In this document: piece after piece, positions 1 through 9,832 of the stretch | Layout: each line of letters starts with the position of its first letter | Position numbering within the stretch: the stretch's first letter is position 1 | Assembly: GCA_938083085.1 (NCBI GenBank) | Contig: CALLKX010000008.1 | Location: forward strand, 35,685 to 99,684 | DNA length: 64,000 nt | Direction of reading: 5' to 3' | Source of the DNA: an uncultured bacterium | GTDB lineage: Bacteria > Planctomycetota > UBA1135 > GCA-002686595 | Made by a program: the position numbers and the translations under genes | The notes under the pieces: model-generated | What the model saw: the letters and a program-made list of their open reading frames with translations, nothing else | Databases searched by the model: none | What the model was told of the DNA's origin: nothing

Positions 1-462
1 CGCCAGAAGATCGAGCAGCAGAAGCGGACCGTGGAGCAGCTGCGGCGAGAGTGGGGGAGGAACCCCAACGACAGCGAGGTCGCCTCGGCCATGGGGTTCG
101 ATCTCGACGTGTACCACCAGACGTTCGGCGTCGGCCTCCCCGGTACGCCGAGCGGCTCCATGCCGGCTGACGACGGCGGCGAGGACGGCGGCGGCGCCAG
201 CCCCCTCGACATCGTCCAGGATCATGGCGTGGACGCGCCGGGCGAGCGCCTCTCGAGGGACGAGCTGATGAAGCTGGTCTCTCAGCGGATGTCGGACCAG
301 GAGCGTCGCATCATCTATCTGAAGTACTGGGAGGAGCTGCCGATGCGCGAGATCGGTGACCTCACCGGGCTCTCCGAGTCACGGGTCTGCAAGATCCACA
401 CGCGGCTGATCGAGCGTCTGCAGGATCGTTTCCGCGCGCACGAGGCCGACACGCTCGTCTAG
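1..462 (+). CDS. RNA polymerase sigma factor, FliA/WhiG type (5' truncated by window edge)
   Basis: The reading frame is already open at base 1, so the N-terminal regions 1 and 2 lie outside the window. The visible 153 residues contain sigma region 3 (VEQLRREWGRNPNDSEVA, near residues 11-28), a Gly/Asp-rich linker, and region 4, in which SDQERRIIYLKYWEELPM is followed by the helix-turn-helix around IGDLTGLSESRVCKIH. The SESRVCKIH recognition helix is typical of the sigma-28 (FliA/WhiG) group rather than housekeeping or ECF sigma factors. Such factors direct motility or developmental regulons. No flagellar gene lies downstream here, so the regulon cannot be inferred. The stop is TAG at 460-462. 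Confidence 0.85.
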   Translation, partial: RQKIEQQKRTVEQLRREWGRNPNDSEVASAMGFDLDVYHQTFGVGLPGTPSGSMPADDGGEDGGGASPLDIVQDHGVDAPGERLSRDELMKLVSQRMSDQERRIIYLKYWEELPMREIGDLTGLSESRVCKIHTRLIERLQDRFRAHEADTLV

Positions 463-1465
463 GCGAGCGTCCGGCCCGTTAGGAAGCAGGGCCCGCTGGG
501 GCCTGGGGCCTGGGGCCTGGGACCTGAGCCCAGGCGAGCTCCGCTCCGCTGGAGTGCCCGGCCAGGCGGCACGCCGGGCCGGCTCCAAAGAGAGAGGGCC
601 CGGCGCCTCTCGGCACCGAGCCCTCCCAGGACTCCCGATCTCGAGCCAAGAAGGCTCTCCGGGAACGCAAATCGGCCGCGATCAGATCACGTCCGACCCC
701 CTTGCGTCCCGAACGGCGGAAACCGCCGGACCGAGGTGCGATGGCGGCGGAAGGGTCCCTAACCTCCCGACGTCGCACGGTTCCTTAACCTCGACACCCG
801 AGCACGCCGTCCCCACGACGACCCGGGATCCGCTCCTCCTCTCGAGAGACGTTCGTGTCCCCACACGACCGCCTCCCACACCACATCTCCCCTGGCCGAA
901 GCCGTGGGGGGACGCGAGTTCTGCAGGTCCAGCAGCGCCGTGGCGGCCGCGCTTGAACGAAGTCTGGCCGCCCGGCCCTGAGGCCTGGTGCGGTTGGATC
1001 GTTGTGGCAGCGGTGCGAAGCATGGGAGCTGGTGGATCGGGCGGATCCATCGCAAGTCCCACCCCGGCGAGAAAGGAAACCGTCCCGGAGCCGGCCGAAG
1101 CCGACCCCGGTCCGGAGGGCAGATGAGGAACGGTTGTTCCTATCCGACCCACGGTCCTCAGTCCGAGGCGGAACCTTTGAGGGTCCCGCGGCGCTCCTCG
1201 GACGACGATCCCAATGGGTCGGGCGGTCGACATTCGGAAACTCGGCTGCCCGCGAGGGGCCCGTGGCTTTGCGTCCCGGACTTGCGTCCGGTTTGCCTTT
1301 GTCGTGTCGCCGTTGGAGCGCCACAGAATACCCAGGAAATCGCAATGGGCAAACGGGGGCACTTGTTTGGGCCCGGAAACGTTTTCCAGTCGCCCCCATG
1401 TCCCCGGATAGCATGGGGTTAGAGACCTAACACCACCGCTCCCCGGCCCGGGGATTGGGGCCTCC
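463..1465. other. 1 kb stretch without a recognisable gene
   Basis: Several open frames run through here on both strands, but none has a recognisable domain, a ribosome binding site or stable codon bias, and they overlap one another. A 7-bp tandem repeat (gcctggg) lies at about 495-525, just after the sigma factor stop. The last 150 bases before 1466 are less GC-rich and probably hold the promoter of the phosphatase gene, but I could not identify convincing -35/-10 boxes. Confidence 0.5.
495..525. repeat. 7-bp tandem repeat
   Basis: About four copies of the unit gcctggg occur in a row, the last degenerate. They begin about 33 bases after the sigma factor stop codon. This is the first of a series of stop-proximal tandem arrays in this window, and the one with the shortest period. 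Confidence 0.6.
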
Positions 1466-3328
1466 ATGCTCCCGCAGCACAATCTGGCGCTCGCCCTCAC
1501 CCCAGTCCGCGCCTCCTCTCCCAGCCGCCCACCCTTCCACGTGATCTCCCTCCTCAGCCTGAGCCTCGCGGCCACCGCCTCTGCGGGTCTCCTCGCCCTG
1601 CCCTGTCCGTTGGCCCCGGCCGCCCTCACGGGGGCGCCCTCGGCGTTGGCGCGGTCGTCCACGCGGGCCCAGGAGGCTGCCCCCGGCGTGGCGCCGAGGC
1701 CGGACCGAGACGTTTCCATTGAGGGGACTGAGCGACCCCGACTGGTGGTCTTGCTGTCTGTGGACCAGATGATCCCCGAGCAGTTGAGCCGACTGAGCCC
1801 CGCCTTCACCGGGGGCTTCGCGCGGCTCCTGCGGGAGGGAGCGGTCTTCGACGCGGCCACCTTGGACTACGCCCGGACGGAGACCGGCGCGGGGCACACG
1901 ACCTTCTCGACGGGCTGCCTCCCCAGGAGCCACGGCATCGTCGGCAACGGGTTCTTCGACCGGGAGGCCGGGAAGTTCCGCTACTGCGTCGAAGACCTTG
2001 ACGCCGCCTCGATGACCTCCGCGGGCCGCGTCGAGGCTCCGACGGAGGGGGCGGGCGTGGGCCAGGGGCAGCGCTCTCCGCTGAACCTCGCGCGGCCGAC
2101 CCTCGGCGAGTACCTCCAGGCCCAGATCCCCGGCGCGAAGGTGGCGTCGGTCTCGGCGAAGGACCGCGCGGCGATCGGCATGGGCGGTCGTTCGGACGGC
2201 GCGGTGCTGTGGTGGGACAAGCTCGGTGCGGGCTTCGTCACCTCGACCTGGTATGCAGACGCGCTGCCGGAGTGGGTCAATGAATGGAACGCGACCTGGC
2301 TGGAGCGCGCCGGCGGTTGGGAGTGGGCGTCACGGCTCCCCGACGGCGTTGAGGCGCTCGGGACCGCCCCTGACGTGCGGCCAGGCGAGCGCCCCTTCGG
2401 CTCCCGAGGTATTCAGCTGCCTTATACCCTCGGGGACACCTCGAGCGCCGCGCGGCTCGCGGGTGAGGTCTACCAGACCCCGCTCGTGGACCAGTTCACG
2501 GTCGAGATGGGTCGCGCCGCCCTGCGGGAGCTCGACCTCGGCACCGACGAGGCGACCGACCTGCTCGCCATGAGCTTCTCCGGGTGTGATGTGGTTGGAC
2601 ACGCGTTCGGGCCCTACAGCCAGGAGGTCACCGACCTCCTGTTGCGCCTTGACCTCGAGCTCGGGTCCTTCTTCGCCGAGCTCGATGAGCGAGTCGGGGC
2701 CGGGCGCTGGGTCGTGGCCCTCAGCGCCGATCACGGGGTCCTCCCCCTGCCCGAGTACGTGGCCGAACAGGGTCAGCCTTCCCGTCGGGTCCCCCTGGTG
2801 GAGGCGGGGAGCTTCACCGCGAAGGTGAGCCTCGCGCTCGGAGAGCTGCTCGGGCACCGGGTGCGGGTCTACCGCCGCGACGGGGGCCTCGTCATGGACC
2901 GGCGTGATCTGGCCGCCGCCGAGATCACCGTTGAGGATGCCTGCGACCGGCTGATCGAGGTCGCCCGGGCGGCGGCGACCACCACGGACTGGGTCCTGAG
3001 CGCCCACGACTATCGGGCGGTCGCCGCCCTCACGGACGAGGCGAAGGGCGTCGACCTGCTCATGCGCAATACCTACTTCCCCGGCCGGACCCCTGACGTG
3101 GTGCTACTCAACGGGCGGGGCGTCCTCGTCCCCAGCGGGCTCGGCACCTCCCACGGCTCGCACCACATGTACGACCGGCGAGTGCCGTTGGTCTTCATGG
3201 GAGCGGGGGTGTCGGCCGCCATCCGCAGCGACCGTGTCGGGACGGAGGACGTCGTGCCCACGCTGCTCTCCATTCTCGGGTGTGCGCCGGTGGAGGGGCT
3301 GGACGGCGTGGATCTCAGCGTTCGCTGA
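1466..3328 (+). CDS. Secreted alkaline phosphatase superfamily protein (type I phosphodiesterase / PafA-like)
   Basis: This 620-residue protein has a hydrophobic N-terminal export signal (VISLLSLSLAATASAGLLAL, residues 26-45), so it probably acts in the periplasm or outside the cell. The alkaline-phosphatase-superfamily metal ligands are visible: D100 in SVDQM, D375 and H379 in CDVVGH, D422 and H423 in SADHG, and H563 in TSHGSHH. The nucleophile threonine sits in ETGAGHTTFSTG (about residues 137-148). The GIVGN motif after the nucleophile is typical of the PafA/nucleotide pyrophosphatase branch. The likely role is phosphate release from phosphate mono- or diesters. GTG at 1541 is an alternative start just before the hydrophobic core. 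The gene is monocistronic and convergent with kdsA. Confidence 0.85.
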   Translation: MLPQHNLALALTPVRASSPSRPPFHVISLLSLSLAATASAGLLALPCPLAPAALTGAPSALARSSTRAQEAAPGVAPRPDRDVSIEGTERPRLVVLLSVDQMIPEQLSRLSPAFTGGFARLLREGAVFDAATLDYARTETGAGHTTFSTGCLPRSHGIVGNGFFDREAGKFRYCVEDLDAASMTSAGRVEAPTEGAGVGQGQRSPLNLARPTLGEYLQAQIPGAKVASVSAKDRAAIGMGGRSDGAVLWWDKLGAGFVTSTWYADALPEWVNEWNATWLERAGGWEWASRLPDGVEALGTAPDVRPGERPFGSRGIQLPYTLGDTSSAARLAGEVYQTPLVDQFTVEMGRAALRELDLGTDEATDLLAMSFSGCDVVGHAFGPYSQEVTDLLLRLDLELGSFFAELDERVGAGRWVVALSADHGVLPLPEYVAEQGQPSRRVPLVEAGSFTAKVSLALGELLGHRVRVYRRDGGLVMDRRDLAAAEITVEDACDRLIEVARAAATTTDWVLSAHDYRAVAALTDEAKGVDLLMRNTYFPGRTPDVVLLNGRGVLVPSGLGTSHGSHHMYDRRVPLVFMGAGVSAAIRSDRVGTEDVVPTLLSILGCAPVEGLDGVDLSVR

Positions 3329-3506
3329 GGCCTTCTCGCCGGAGCCCGTGCCTGGCCGAGGTCGGGCCCCGGGGACGACAGCTGTCCGCGCCCGTCGATT
3401 GACGCCTCGCCCCCGGAGCTCGGCCACTATCCAGCAAAGCCCGGCGCCCGGTCGGCTGTGCTTGGTCGATGAGCGAGGTCTGTGAGCCCCTCGTCGCCCG
3501 GTCGGC

Positions 3507-4346
3507 TCAGACCGCCGCGTGGACGGCCATGAGCTCGTCGAGCACGGCGGGCATGTGATCGAGCAAGACCATGTTGGGTCCGTCCGACGGTGAGCTGTCG
3601 GGGTCGGGGTGGGTCTCCAGGAAGAGCCCGTGGACCTCTCCGGTGGCGACCGCGGCGCGCGCGAGGAGGGGCACGAGCGTCCGGTCACCGCCCGTGCGAT
3701 CGCCGAGGGCGCCGGGGCGCTGGACGCTGTGGGTGGCGTCGAAGATGACGGGGTGACCCGTCTCGCCGAGGTCACGCAGGCCCGTCATGTCGACGACGAG
3801 GCGGCCGTACCCGAACGACGTGCCGCGCTCGGTGACCATGACGCCCTCGCCGCCTGAGTCGGTGAGCTTCTTGACCACGTTGGCCATGTCCCACGGCGCG
3901 AGGAACTGGCCCTTCTTCACGTTGACCGGCTTACCCGTGCGCGCGGCGGCCACCAGCAGGTCGGTCTGACGGCAGAGGAAGGCGGGGATCTGGAGGACGT
4001 CCACCACCTCGGCGACCGCGGCGCACTGTTCGGGCAGGTGGACATCGGTCACCACCGGGACGCCCACCTCGGTCCGGATCTCGGCGAGCCACTCGAGCCC
4101 CTCTTCCATCCCGGGTCCACGGCCGCCGCCAATGCTCGAGCGGTTCGCCTTGTCGAAGCTCGCCTTGAACACGAACGGTAGGCCTCGCTCGCTCATCAGG
4201 TCCCGGAGGGTGCCTGCGATGTCGAGGGCGAGTTGGCGTGACTGGAGCACGCACGGGCCGGCGAGGAAGAAGAGGGGGCCGTTTCCGATCGGCTGGCCGC
4301 CGATCTCGAACGCTTGGGGTGCGGGGCGGGACATGCGACGAACCAT
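3507..4346 (-). CDS. kdsA: 3-deoxy-8-phosphooctulonate synthase (KDO-8-P synthase)
   Basis: The enzyme condenses phosphoenolpyruvate with arabinose 5-phosphate to give KDO 8-phosphate, the first committed step of KDO synthesis for LPS. The 279-residue protein aligns along its whole length with Kds[55 protein letters not shown] and [10 protein letters not shown]. Residue C32 (AGPCVLQS) stands where the E. coli enzyme has Asn26 (GGMNVLES). A cysteine there marks the metal-dependent class of KDO-8-P synthases, as in Aquifex. A second methionine four codons in (4334) is an equally possible start. The gene is not beside the other LPS genes of the window. Confidence 0.95.
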   Translation of the reverse strand: MVRRMSRPAPQAFEIGGQPIGNGPLFFLAGPCVLQSRQLALDIAGTLRDLMSERGLPFVFKASFDKANRSSIGGGRGPGMEEGLEWLAEIRTEVGVPVVTDVHLPEQCAAVAEVVDVLQIPAFLCRQTDLLVAAARTGKPVNVKKGQFLAPWDMANVVKKLTDSGGEGVMVTERGTSFGYGRLVVDMTGLRDLGETGHPVIFDATHSVQRPGALGDRTGGDRTLVPLLARAAVATGEVHGLFLETHPDPDSSPSDGPNMVLLDHMPAVLDELMAVHAAV

Positions 4347-4420
4347 AGCGACCGGCAGGTGGAGAGGGGGAGGGGATTCACGGCCCCGGGGGCATGCCCT
4401 GCTGGAGTACCCTTCCCGGC

Positions 4421-5368
4421 GTGGAACGGACGACCTTGATCACCGGCGGCAGCGGATTCCTCGGGGCGCATGTGGTCGCCGCTGCGGTGGCTCGCAGTCA
4501 GGTTGAGGGCACGCTCGCCGAGCCGCAGGGCCCGCTGGTGGTGGCCCAGTCCCGGAGCTCGGCGCTCCTCGCGCCTCGCTTCTGCTCGCCGCGTGACGCG
4601 GCGCAGTGGATCGAGGCGGATCTCCCGGGCGACCTCGAGGCCCTCCTGGATCGGGTCCAGCCCACCGAGATCATCCATTGCGCAGCCCTCAGCCGCGCGG
4701 CGGATTGTGAGGCTGACCCTGCCCGTGCCCGGGCGGTCAACGTGGACGTGCCCGGCCAGCTCGCCGGCTGGGCCGCGACCCACGGAGCCCGCCTCGTGCA
4801 CGTCAGCACGGACCTGGTCTTCGGCGCCTCCGACGCGCCCGAGGGGGGCTTCAGCGAGGCCGCCGTCCCGGCGCCGGTCTCCGAGTATGGGCGCACGAAG
4901 CTCGAAGGAGAGCGCGCCGTCCTGGCGGCGCTGCCCGCGGCGACCGTGGCGCGGCTGCCCCTGCTCTACGGCGACTCCGCCGGTCGCGGCCTCGGCGCGA
5001 GCGACTCGGTCCTCGAGCAGGTCGAGCGGGGCGAGCGACCGCGCCTCTTCGTGGACGAGTGGCGCACGCCCCTGGAGGTGTCCAGCGCGGCCGCGGCGCT
5101 CGTGGAGCTCCTGGACTTCGACGCCCCGGGAGTGGCCCACCTCGCCGGGCCCGACCGAGTCTCGCGGCACGGGCTCGGCGTCGCGGTGCTCGAGTCCATG
5201 GGTCTTTCCCGCGATGAGGCGGAGGCCGAGCTGCTCCCGACCCACCAGGCCGACCTTGATGCTGGCGCGCCTCGGCCCAGGGATGTGTCACTCGATGCGA
5301 CTCGGGCGGCAGCGGCGCTCTCCGCGGAGCTCCCAGGGGTGGCCGCTGGCCTCGCACGCGTGCACTGA
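4421..5368 (+). CDS. RmlD-like NAD(P)-dependent sugar nucleotide reductase/epimerase (SDR family)
   Basis: This is an extended short-chain dehydrogenase with an N-terminal Rossmann motif, [11 protein letters not shown], directly after the start, [12 protein letters not shown] in the position typical of RmlD, STDLVFGA, and the catalytic YGRTK (YxxxK). The overall layout resembles dTDP-4-dehydrorhamnose reductase (RmlD), but without other rhamnose genes nearby the substrate is uncertain. I chose GTG at 4421 because it places the start four residues before the Rossmann strand. ATG at 4394 in the same frame would add nine residues (324 aa). The gene is divergent from kdsA and is followed 111 bases later by valS. 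Confidence 0.75.
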   Translation: MERTTLITGGSGFLGAHVVAAAVARSQVEGTLAEPQGPLVVAQSRSSALLAPRFCSPRDAAQWIEADLPGDLEALLDRVQPTEIIHCAALSRAADCEADPARARAVNVDVPGQLAGWAATHGARLVHVSTDLVFGASDAPEGGFSEAAVPAPVSEYGRTKLEGERAVLAALPAATVARLPLLYGDSAGRGLGASDSVLEQVERGERPRLFVDEWRTPLEVSSAAAALVELLDFDAPGVAHLAGPDRVSRHGLGVAVLESMGLSRDEAEAELLPTHQADLDAGAPRPRDVSLDATRAAAALSAELPGVAAGLARVH

Positions 5369-5479
5369 TCCCGGCCCACCAGCCCCCCCGATTTCGACGA
5401 TCCGGTGGCGCGGCTTGACCGGCCCGCGCCCGTCGTATGCCATGGGCGCCCTCGACGTCCCCCGTCGAGCCCCAATCCC

Positions 5480-8152
5480 ATGGAACTCTCGACGCGCTAC
5501 ACACCCAAGGACATCGAGGAGCCGCTCTACACGAAGTGGAACGACTCCGGCTGCTTTCAACCGCCCGCCGAGGGCGAGGGGAGCGGCAAGCCGTTCACGG
5601 TGATGATCCCGCCGCCCAACGTGACGGGGGTCCTTCACATGGGCCACGCCCTGAACGGGACGGTGCAGGACATCGTGGTCCGCCACCGGCGCAAGTCGGG
5701 CTTCGACACCCTCTGGGTGCCGGGCACCGACCACGCCGGGATCGCGACGCAGGCCGTGGTCGAGAAGCGGATCTACGCCGAGGAGGGCAAGACCCGCGAT
5801 GACCTCGGCAGGGAGGAGTTCCTGCGGCGCATCTGGGACTGGAAGGAAGAGCACGGGAACATGATCCTGCGCCAGTTCAAGAGCCTCGGCTGCTCGTGCG
5901 ACTGGACCCGGACCAAGTTCACCATGGACGAGGACATGACCCTCGCCGTGCGCACGTCCTTCGTCGACCTCTGGGAGAAGGGGCTCATCTACCGAGGCGC
6001 GCGGCTCGTGAACTGGGACTGCGTGCTCCAGACCGCCGTCAGCGACGACGAGATCGAGTACGTCCCTAAGAAGGGGAAGATGTGGCACCTTCGCTACCCG
6101 ATCAACGGGCGCGACGGTGAGTTCCTCGTGGTCGCGACCACGCGTCCGGAGACCATGCTCGGTGACACGGGGGTGGCGGTGCACCCGAACGATGAGCGCT
6201 ACCGAGATCTCGTGGGCAAGACGGTCCAGGTGCCGTTCGTGGACCGCGAGATCCCGATCGTCGCGGACGACTCCGTGGACCCCGAATTCGGCTCCGGCGC
6301 GGTCAAGATCACGCCCGGCCACGACCCCGCGGACTACGAGCGCGGCCAGCGGCACAACCTCCCGATCATCAACCTCCTCGAGAAGGACGGGTCGCTGAAC
6401 GAGAACGGCGGCCCCTTCGCCGGGCAGACGCGCGAGCAGGTCCGCAAGGACCTCGTGGCGCAGATGGACGAGATGGGCCTCCTTGCCGAGGTCGAGGACA
6501 TCACGCACAACGTCTCCACCTCGGACCGCTCCAAGTCGCCGGTGGAGCCGCTCGTCAGCGAGCAGTGGTTCGTGAAGATGGAGCCGCTCGCCGAGCCGGC
6601 CATCGGCGCCCTGAAGAAGGGCGATCTGAAGTTCCGGCCCGAGCGCTGGGGCAAGGTCTACCTGCACTGGCTTGAGAACGTCCAGGACTGGTGCATCTCC
6701 CGCCAGCTGTGGTGGGGGCACCGGATTCCCGTGTGGTACGACGAGGACGACGTGGCGGTGGCGTCGGTCGACGGGCTCGAGATCGGGGACGTACACCCCA
6801 AGACCGGCAAGCCCATCGTCCGCCAGGACCCCGACGTGCTCGACACCTGGGCGTCCTCGTGGCTCTTCCCGATCGCCACCCTCGGCTGGCCGGACAAGGG
6901 CGCGTCGGACCTGGCGCGCTTCTACCCGACGCAGTTCCTCTCGACCGCCCAGGAGATCATCTACCTGTGGGTCGCGCGCATGGTCATGGCGGGCTACGCC
7001 TTCATGCCGGAGCGGCCGGAGGGGGAACGCAACCCCTTCGCGACCTGCTACATCCACGCCACGGTGCTCGACGCCAAGGGCAAGCGCATGAGCAAGTCGG
7101 CGGGTAACGGCATCGACCCGCTGGACATGATCGAGCAGTACGGCGCGGACGCCGTGCGCTTTTCGCTCGTGCTCCTCACGAAGGAGGGGCAAGACGTGCG
7201 CCTCGCGCCTGACCGCTTTGAACAGGGCAGCCGCTTCTGCAACAAGGTCTGGAACGCGGCGCGCTTCGTGATGCTCAACCTCGCGGGGGACCGGTCGGAG
7301 GAGAGCTCGACGCGCTTCGAGGACCGCTGGATCATGAGCCGCCTTGCGCGGACCATCGGCGAGGTCACCGCCGCGCTGGATGAGTACCGCTTCAATGACG
7401 CGGCCTCCATGATGTACCGGTTCGTCTGGAACGACTTCTGCGACTGGTACGTCGAGCTCTCCAAGCACCGCCTCACGGGGGACGACGAGGCCTCGGCCAG
7501 AGACGCTCGGACGACCCTCGCGCGGGTCCTGAAGGACACCCTCGGTCTGCTGCATCCCTTCACGCCCTACATCACCGAGAAGCTCTGGGAGGCGCTCCAC
7601 GAGACCCTCGGGGTCACGCCGGAGCACATGCTGGCGGTCTCGCCGTGGCCCACAGGGGACGGGCTGTCTGTGGACCAGGACGCCGAGAGCGAGATGCAGG
7701 CGGTCCAGGACCTGGTCGGCTGCGTCCGGCAGGTGCGTGCGTTGACCATGGTGGCCGAGCGACGGCCCCTGCCCGTGATCGCGAACGTGACCCGGGACGA
7801 CCTGCGGGAGGTGCTGGAGCGCCACCAGGGAGCGGTCCGTTCACTGGCCTTCCTGGAGTCGCTCACGCTCGGCAGCGCCGCGCCCCGGCCCGGCGCCAGC
7901 GCCGTCGCCGTCGCGGGCGGGATCGAGGCCTACGTGGTGCTCGGCGAGGACGTGGACTTCGACAAGCTCAAGACCGTGCTGGAGGGGCGCGCTGCCAAGG
8001 CGGGCAAGGCCCTCATGGGCGCGAAGAAGAAGCTCGAGAACCCCGGCTTCCTCGCGAAGGCGGACGACGACGTGGTTGCCGCGGAGCGCCTGCGGGTCGA
8101 GGAACTCGAGCTCGAGAAGGAGCTGCTCGAGCGGAACGTCGCGGGCTTCTGA
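5480..8152 (+). CDS. valS: Valyl-tRNA synthetase
   Basis: This is a class I aminoacyl-tRNA synthetase that charges tRNA-Val. The HIGH motif reads HMGH (residues 53-56, after PPPNVTGVL) and the KMSKS motif reads RMSKS (536-540). The Val-type editing domain lies between them (TTRPETMLGDTGVAV, GSGAVKITPGHDPADYE). The C-terminus is the usual ValRS coiled coil, rich in Leu, Glu and Lys (ELELEKELLE). I chose ATG 5480 because the family starts with YxPxxIE; the frame stays open upstream to 5405 without conserved sequence. The product is 890 aa, a normal length. A strong hairpin follows ten bases after the stop. Confidence 0.97.
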   Translation: MELSTRYTPKDIEEPLYTKWNDSGCFQPPAEGEGSGKPFTVMIPPPNVTGVLHMGHALNGTVQDIVVRHRRKSGFDTLWVPGTDHAGIATQAVVEKRIYAEEGKTRDDLGREEFLRRIWDWKEEHGNMILRQFKSLGCSCDWTRTKFTMDEDMTLAVRTSFVDLWEKGLIYRGARLVNWDCVLQTAVSDDEIEYVPKKGKMWHLRYPINGRDGEFLVVATTRPETMLGDTGVAVHPNDERYRDLVGKTVQVPFVDREIPIVADDSVDPEFGSGAVKITPGHDPADYERGQRHNLPIINLLEKDGSLNENGGPFAGQTREQVRKDLVAQMDEMGLLAEVEDITHNVSTSDRSKSPVEPLVSEQWFVKMEPLAEPAIGALKKGDLKFRPERWGKVYLHWLENVQDWCISRQLWWGHRIPVWYDEDDVAVASVDGLEIGDVHPKTGKPIVRQDPDVLDTWASSWLFPIATLGWPDKGASDLARFYPTQFLSTAQEIIYLWVARMVMAGYAFMPERPEGERNPFATCYIHATVLDAKGKRMSKSAGNGIDPLDMIEQYGADAVRFSLVLLTKEGQDVRLAPDRFEQGSRFCNKVWNAARFVMLNLAGDRSEESSTRFEDRWIMSRLARTIGEVTAALDEYRFNDAASMMYRFVWNDFCDWYVELSKHRLTGDDEASARDARTTLARVLKDTLGLLHPFTPYITEKLWEALHETLGVTPEHMLAVSPWPTGDGLSVDQDAESEMQAVQDLVGCVRQVRALTMVAERRPLPVIANVTRDDLREVLERHQGAVRSLAFLESLTLGSAAPRPGASAVAVAGGIEAYVVLGEDVDFDKLKTVLEGRAAKAGKALMGAKKKLENPGFLAKADDDVVAAERLRVEELELEKELLERNVAGF

Positions 8153-8161
8153 CCCGGCTCG

Positions 8162-8189
8162 CGCGCCTCCCCGCCGCGGGGGAGGCGTG
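8162..8189 (+). terminator. Hairpin terminator candidate after valS
   Basis: A 9-bp perfect GC stem (cgcctcccc paired with ggggaggcg), extendable at its base, with a 6-base loop, starts ten bases after the valS stop. There is no U-tract, so factor-independent termination is only probable. The gap up to 8386 also separates the convergent glycosyltransferase gene. Confidence 0.5.
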
Positions 8190-8386
8190 GGCCGCCGAGG
8201 GAGCGCCGGCGCCGCGCCCCTTCCCCCAGAGCGGCGGCCGGGCGTTCAGCCCGATCTTCCGCCCCCGCCAGCTGGCCCCGAAGGCGAACACCGCCGGCTG
8301 GCCCCAGAGACGAACTCGGTGAGCGGGCTCTGCGGGCGGCCTCTCTGGGTGGGCTTTTTGGGTGGCCTCTGTAGGTGGGGCGGCCG

Positions 8387-9748
8387 TCAGGCCAGCGCCA
8401 CGGCGCGGCGCTTCTCCAGCCAGGCGCCGGACTTGGCGCTCGATGCGATGCCGAGGAGGTTCCCCGCGTCGTCCCCGAGGGCGGTGAGCGCGCGGTGGAC
8501 GAGGACGTACCAGTCGGGCGCGAGCCCTTCGAGGTCCACGAACGGCGCGAGAATCTGCATGGCCTCCTCTGGATTCCCCGCCTCGACCTCGATCTCCGCT
8601 GCGAGCAGCGAGCGAGCGAAGGCCCATGGCCCCACGGTCTCGGGGAGGGCGGCGCGAGCGCTGCCGATGCGCCCCTCGGCGAGGTGCAGGCCGCTGATCT
8701 TCAGGCGGGACAGCTCGTTCGTGATCGACGGGAGGACCGGCTGTGCGAAGTGCTTGCCGTCCGCCGCGAGGACCTGCTCGAAGCAGCGGTGGGCCTCGGC
8801 GAGGTTCCCGAGCCCCGTCTGGGCGAGGCCCTCGACGTAGACGAGGTTGGGGTGCCGGTCCGGGGTGAAGCGCAGGGAGTCCTGGACCGTCGCCAGGGCT
8901 TGGGCGTGGTCACCAGCCTCGGATTGCAGCAGGCCGAGGGAGTAGCCGATGCGCACCATGTTCTCGGCGAAGTGCCCCTCCGGGCGGTTCTCGTTGCGCC
9001 TCAGGAAGGGGGGGAAGTGGCGCTCTCCGATGGCGCGTGCCTCGTCGGACTCTCCGTCCTTGATGAGCTGGACCACGAGGTAGCCGGCGATCTCACCGTC
9101 CTCGGGGTCGTCCTCGAGGCACATTCGCAGGAGGCGAGTGTTGCGGTCATCCTTGCGGAGGCCTGTGCGGTAGGCCGGGACGTCTCCGTAGTGGATGAGC
9201 GCGGCGCCAACCGCCACCGTGTCGCCCTGACCGCGCGCATGGAGCTGATTGAAGCCGGCCGTCAGGGTCTCGTGGACACGCCGCGTGAAGCGCATCTCCG
9301 GGAGGTTCTTGAAGAGCCGTGGGACGAAGGCGAGCTCTCCCAGCTGCTTCGCGCCGGACATGACCTCCTCGGGATCCGCGTCCAGCTCGATCGCGTTGTA
9401 GAGGGGCAGGCAGCCGATCAGGACGTTGGGGGAGCGGGCGGCCTGCAGGAGGTTCGGGCCCATGTTTGGGGCCAGGCGCTCGTCCGCGTCGAGGATCAGG
9501 ATGTGGGTGCCCGAGGCGAGCTCGACGCCCGCGTTCCTCGCCTTGGCGAAGTCATCGCACCAGGGGAAGTGGATCACGCTCGCCCCCTCTGCTTCGGCGA
9601 TGGCGACCGTCTCGTCCGTGCTGCCCGTGTCGACCACGATCATCTCGTGGACGACGCCGCGTACGGAGCGGAGGCAGTCAGCGAGGAAGGCGGCCTCGTT
9701 CTTGGCGATCATGCACAGGGAGATGCGGGGGCGCGTCTGCATAGGCAT
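8387..9748 (-). CDS. Glycosyltransferase family 2 with C-terminal tetratricopeptide-like region
   Basis: The N-terminal ~230 residues are a GT-A glycosyltransferase: ISLCMIAKNEAAFL, VVDTGSTDET, and the DADER metal-binding DxD-type motif. This is the subgroup related to WaaE/SunS, enzymes that decorate LPS core or peptides. The remaining ~220 residues consist of helical repeats (LGLLQSEAGDHAQALATV, YVEGLAQTGLGNLAEAH) typical of TPR. No membrane segment is seen, so it is probably cytoplasmic. The start is one of two neighbouring methionines (9748 or 9742), and the track start at 9778 adds only poorly conserved residues. The acceptor is unknown. Confidence 0.8.
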   Translation of the reverse strand: MPMQTRPRISLCMIAKNEAAFLADCLRSVRGVVHEMIVVDTGSTDETVAIAEAEGASVIHFPWCDDFAKARNAGVELASGTHILILDADERLAPNMGPNLLQAARSPNVLIGCLPLYNAIELDADPEEVMSGAKQLGELAFVPRLFKNLPEMRFTRRVHETLTAGFNQLHARGQGDTVAVGAALIHYGDVPAYRTGLRKDDRNTRLLRMCLEDDPEDGEIAGYLVVQLIKDGESDEARAIGERHFPPFLRRNENRPEGHFAENMVRIGYSLGLLQSEAGDHAQALATVQDSLRFTPDRHPNLVYVEGLAQTGLGNLAEAHRCFEQVLAADGKHFAQPVLPSITNELSRLKISGLHLAEGRIGSARAALPETVGPWAFARSLLAAEIEVEAGNPEEAMQILAPFVDLEGLAPDWYVLVHRALTALGDDAGNLLGIASSAKSGAWLEKRRAVALA

Positions 9749-9781
9749 ACGGTGCCAACGGTCGAGACCCGATTCCACGAA

Positions 9782-9819
9782 GAAGCCCCCCCGTCGCCCA
9801 GGGGCGGCGGGGGGGCTTC
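9782..9819 (-). terminator. Strong GC hairpin downstream of the SUMF1-domain gene
   Basis: Left arm 9782-9798 and right arm 9803-9819 form a 17-bp stem with one G-U pair and a 4-base loop. On the minus strand it follows the SUMF1-domain gene by about 14 bases and lies just upstream of the glycosyltransferase gene. It therefore likely ends the first transcript and keeps the two genes separate. The U-tract is weak. Confidence 0.65.
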
Positions 9820-9832
9820 CGTCGGACGCGGC

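Noticed and set aside
682..1860. 392-aa minus-strand open frame in the first gap
   Set aside because: Runs antisense into the signal-peptide region of the phosphatase; no domain and repetitive Arg/Gly/Pro content.
5288..7825. 845-aa minus-strand open frame opposite valS
   Set aside because: Antisense shadow caused by high GC; valS on the plus strand has complete motifs over the same bases.
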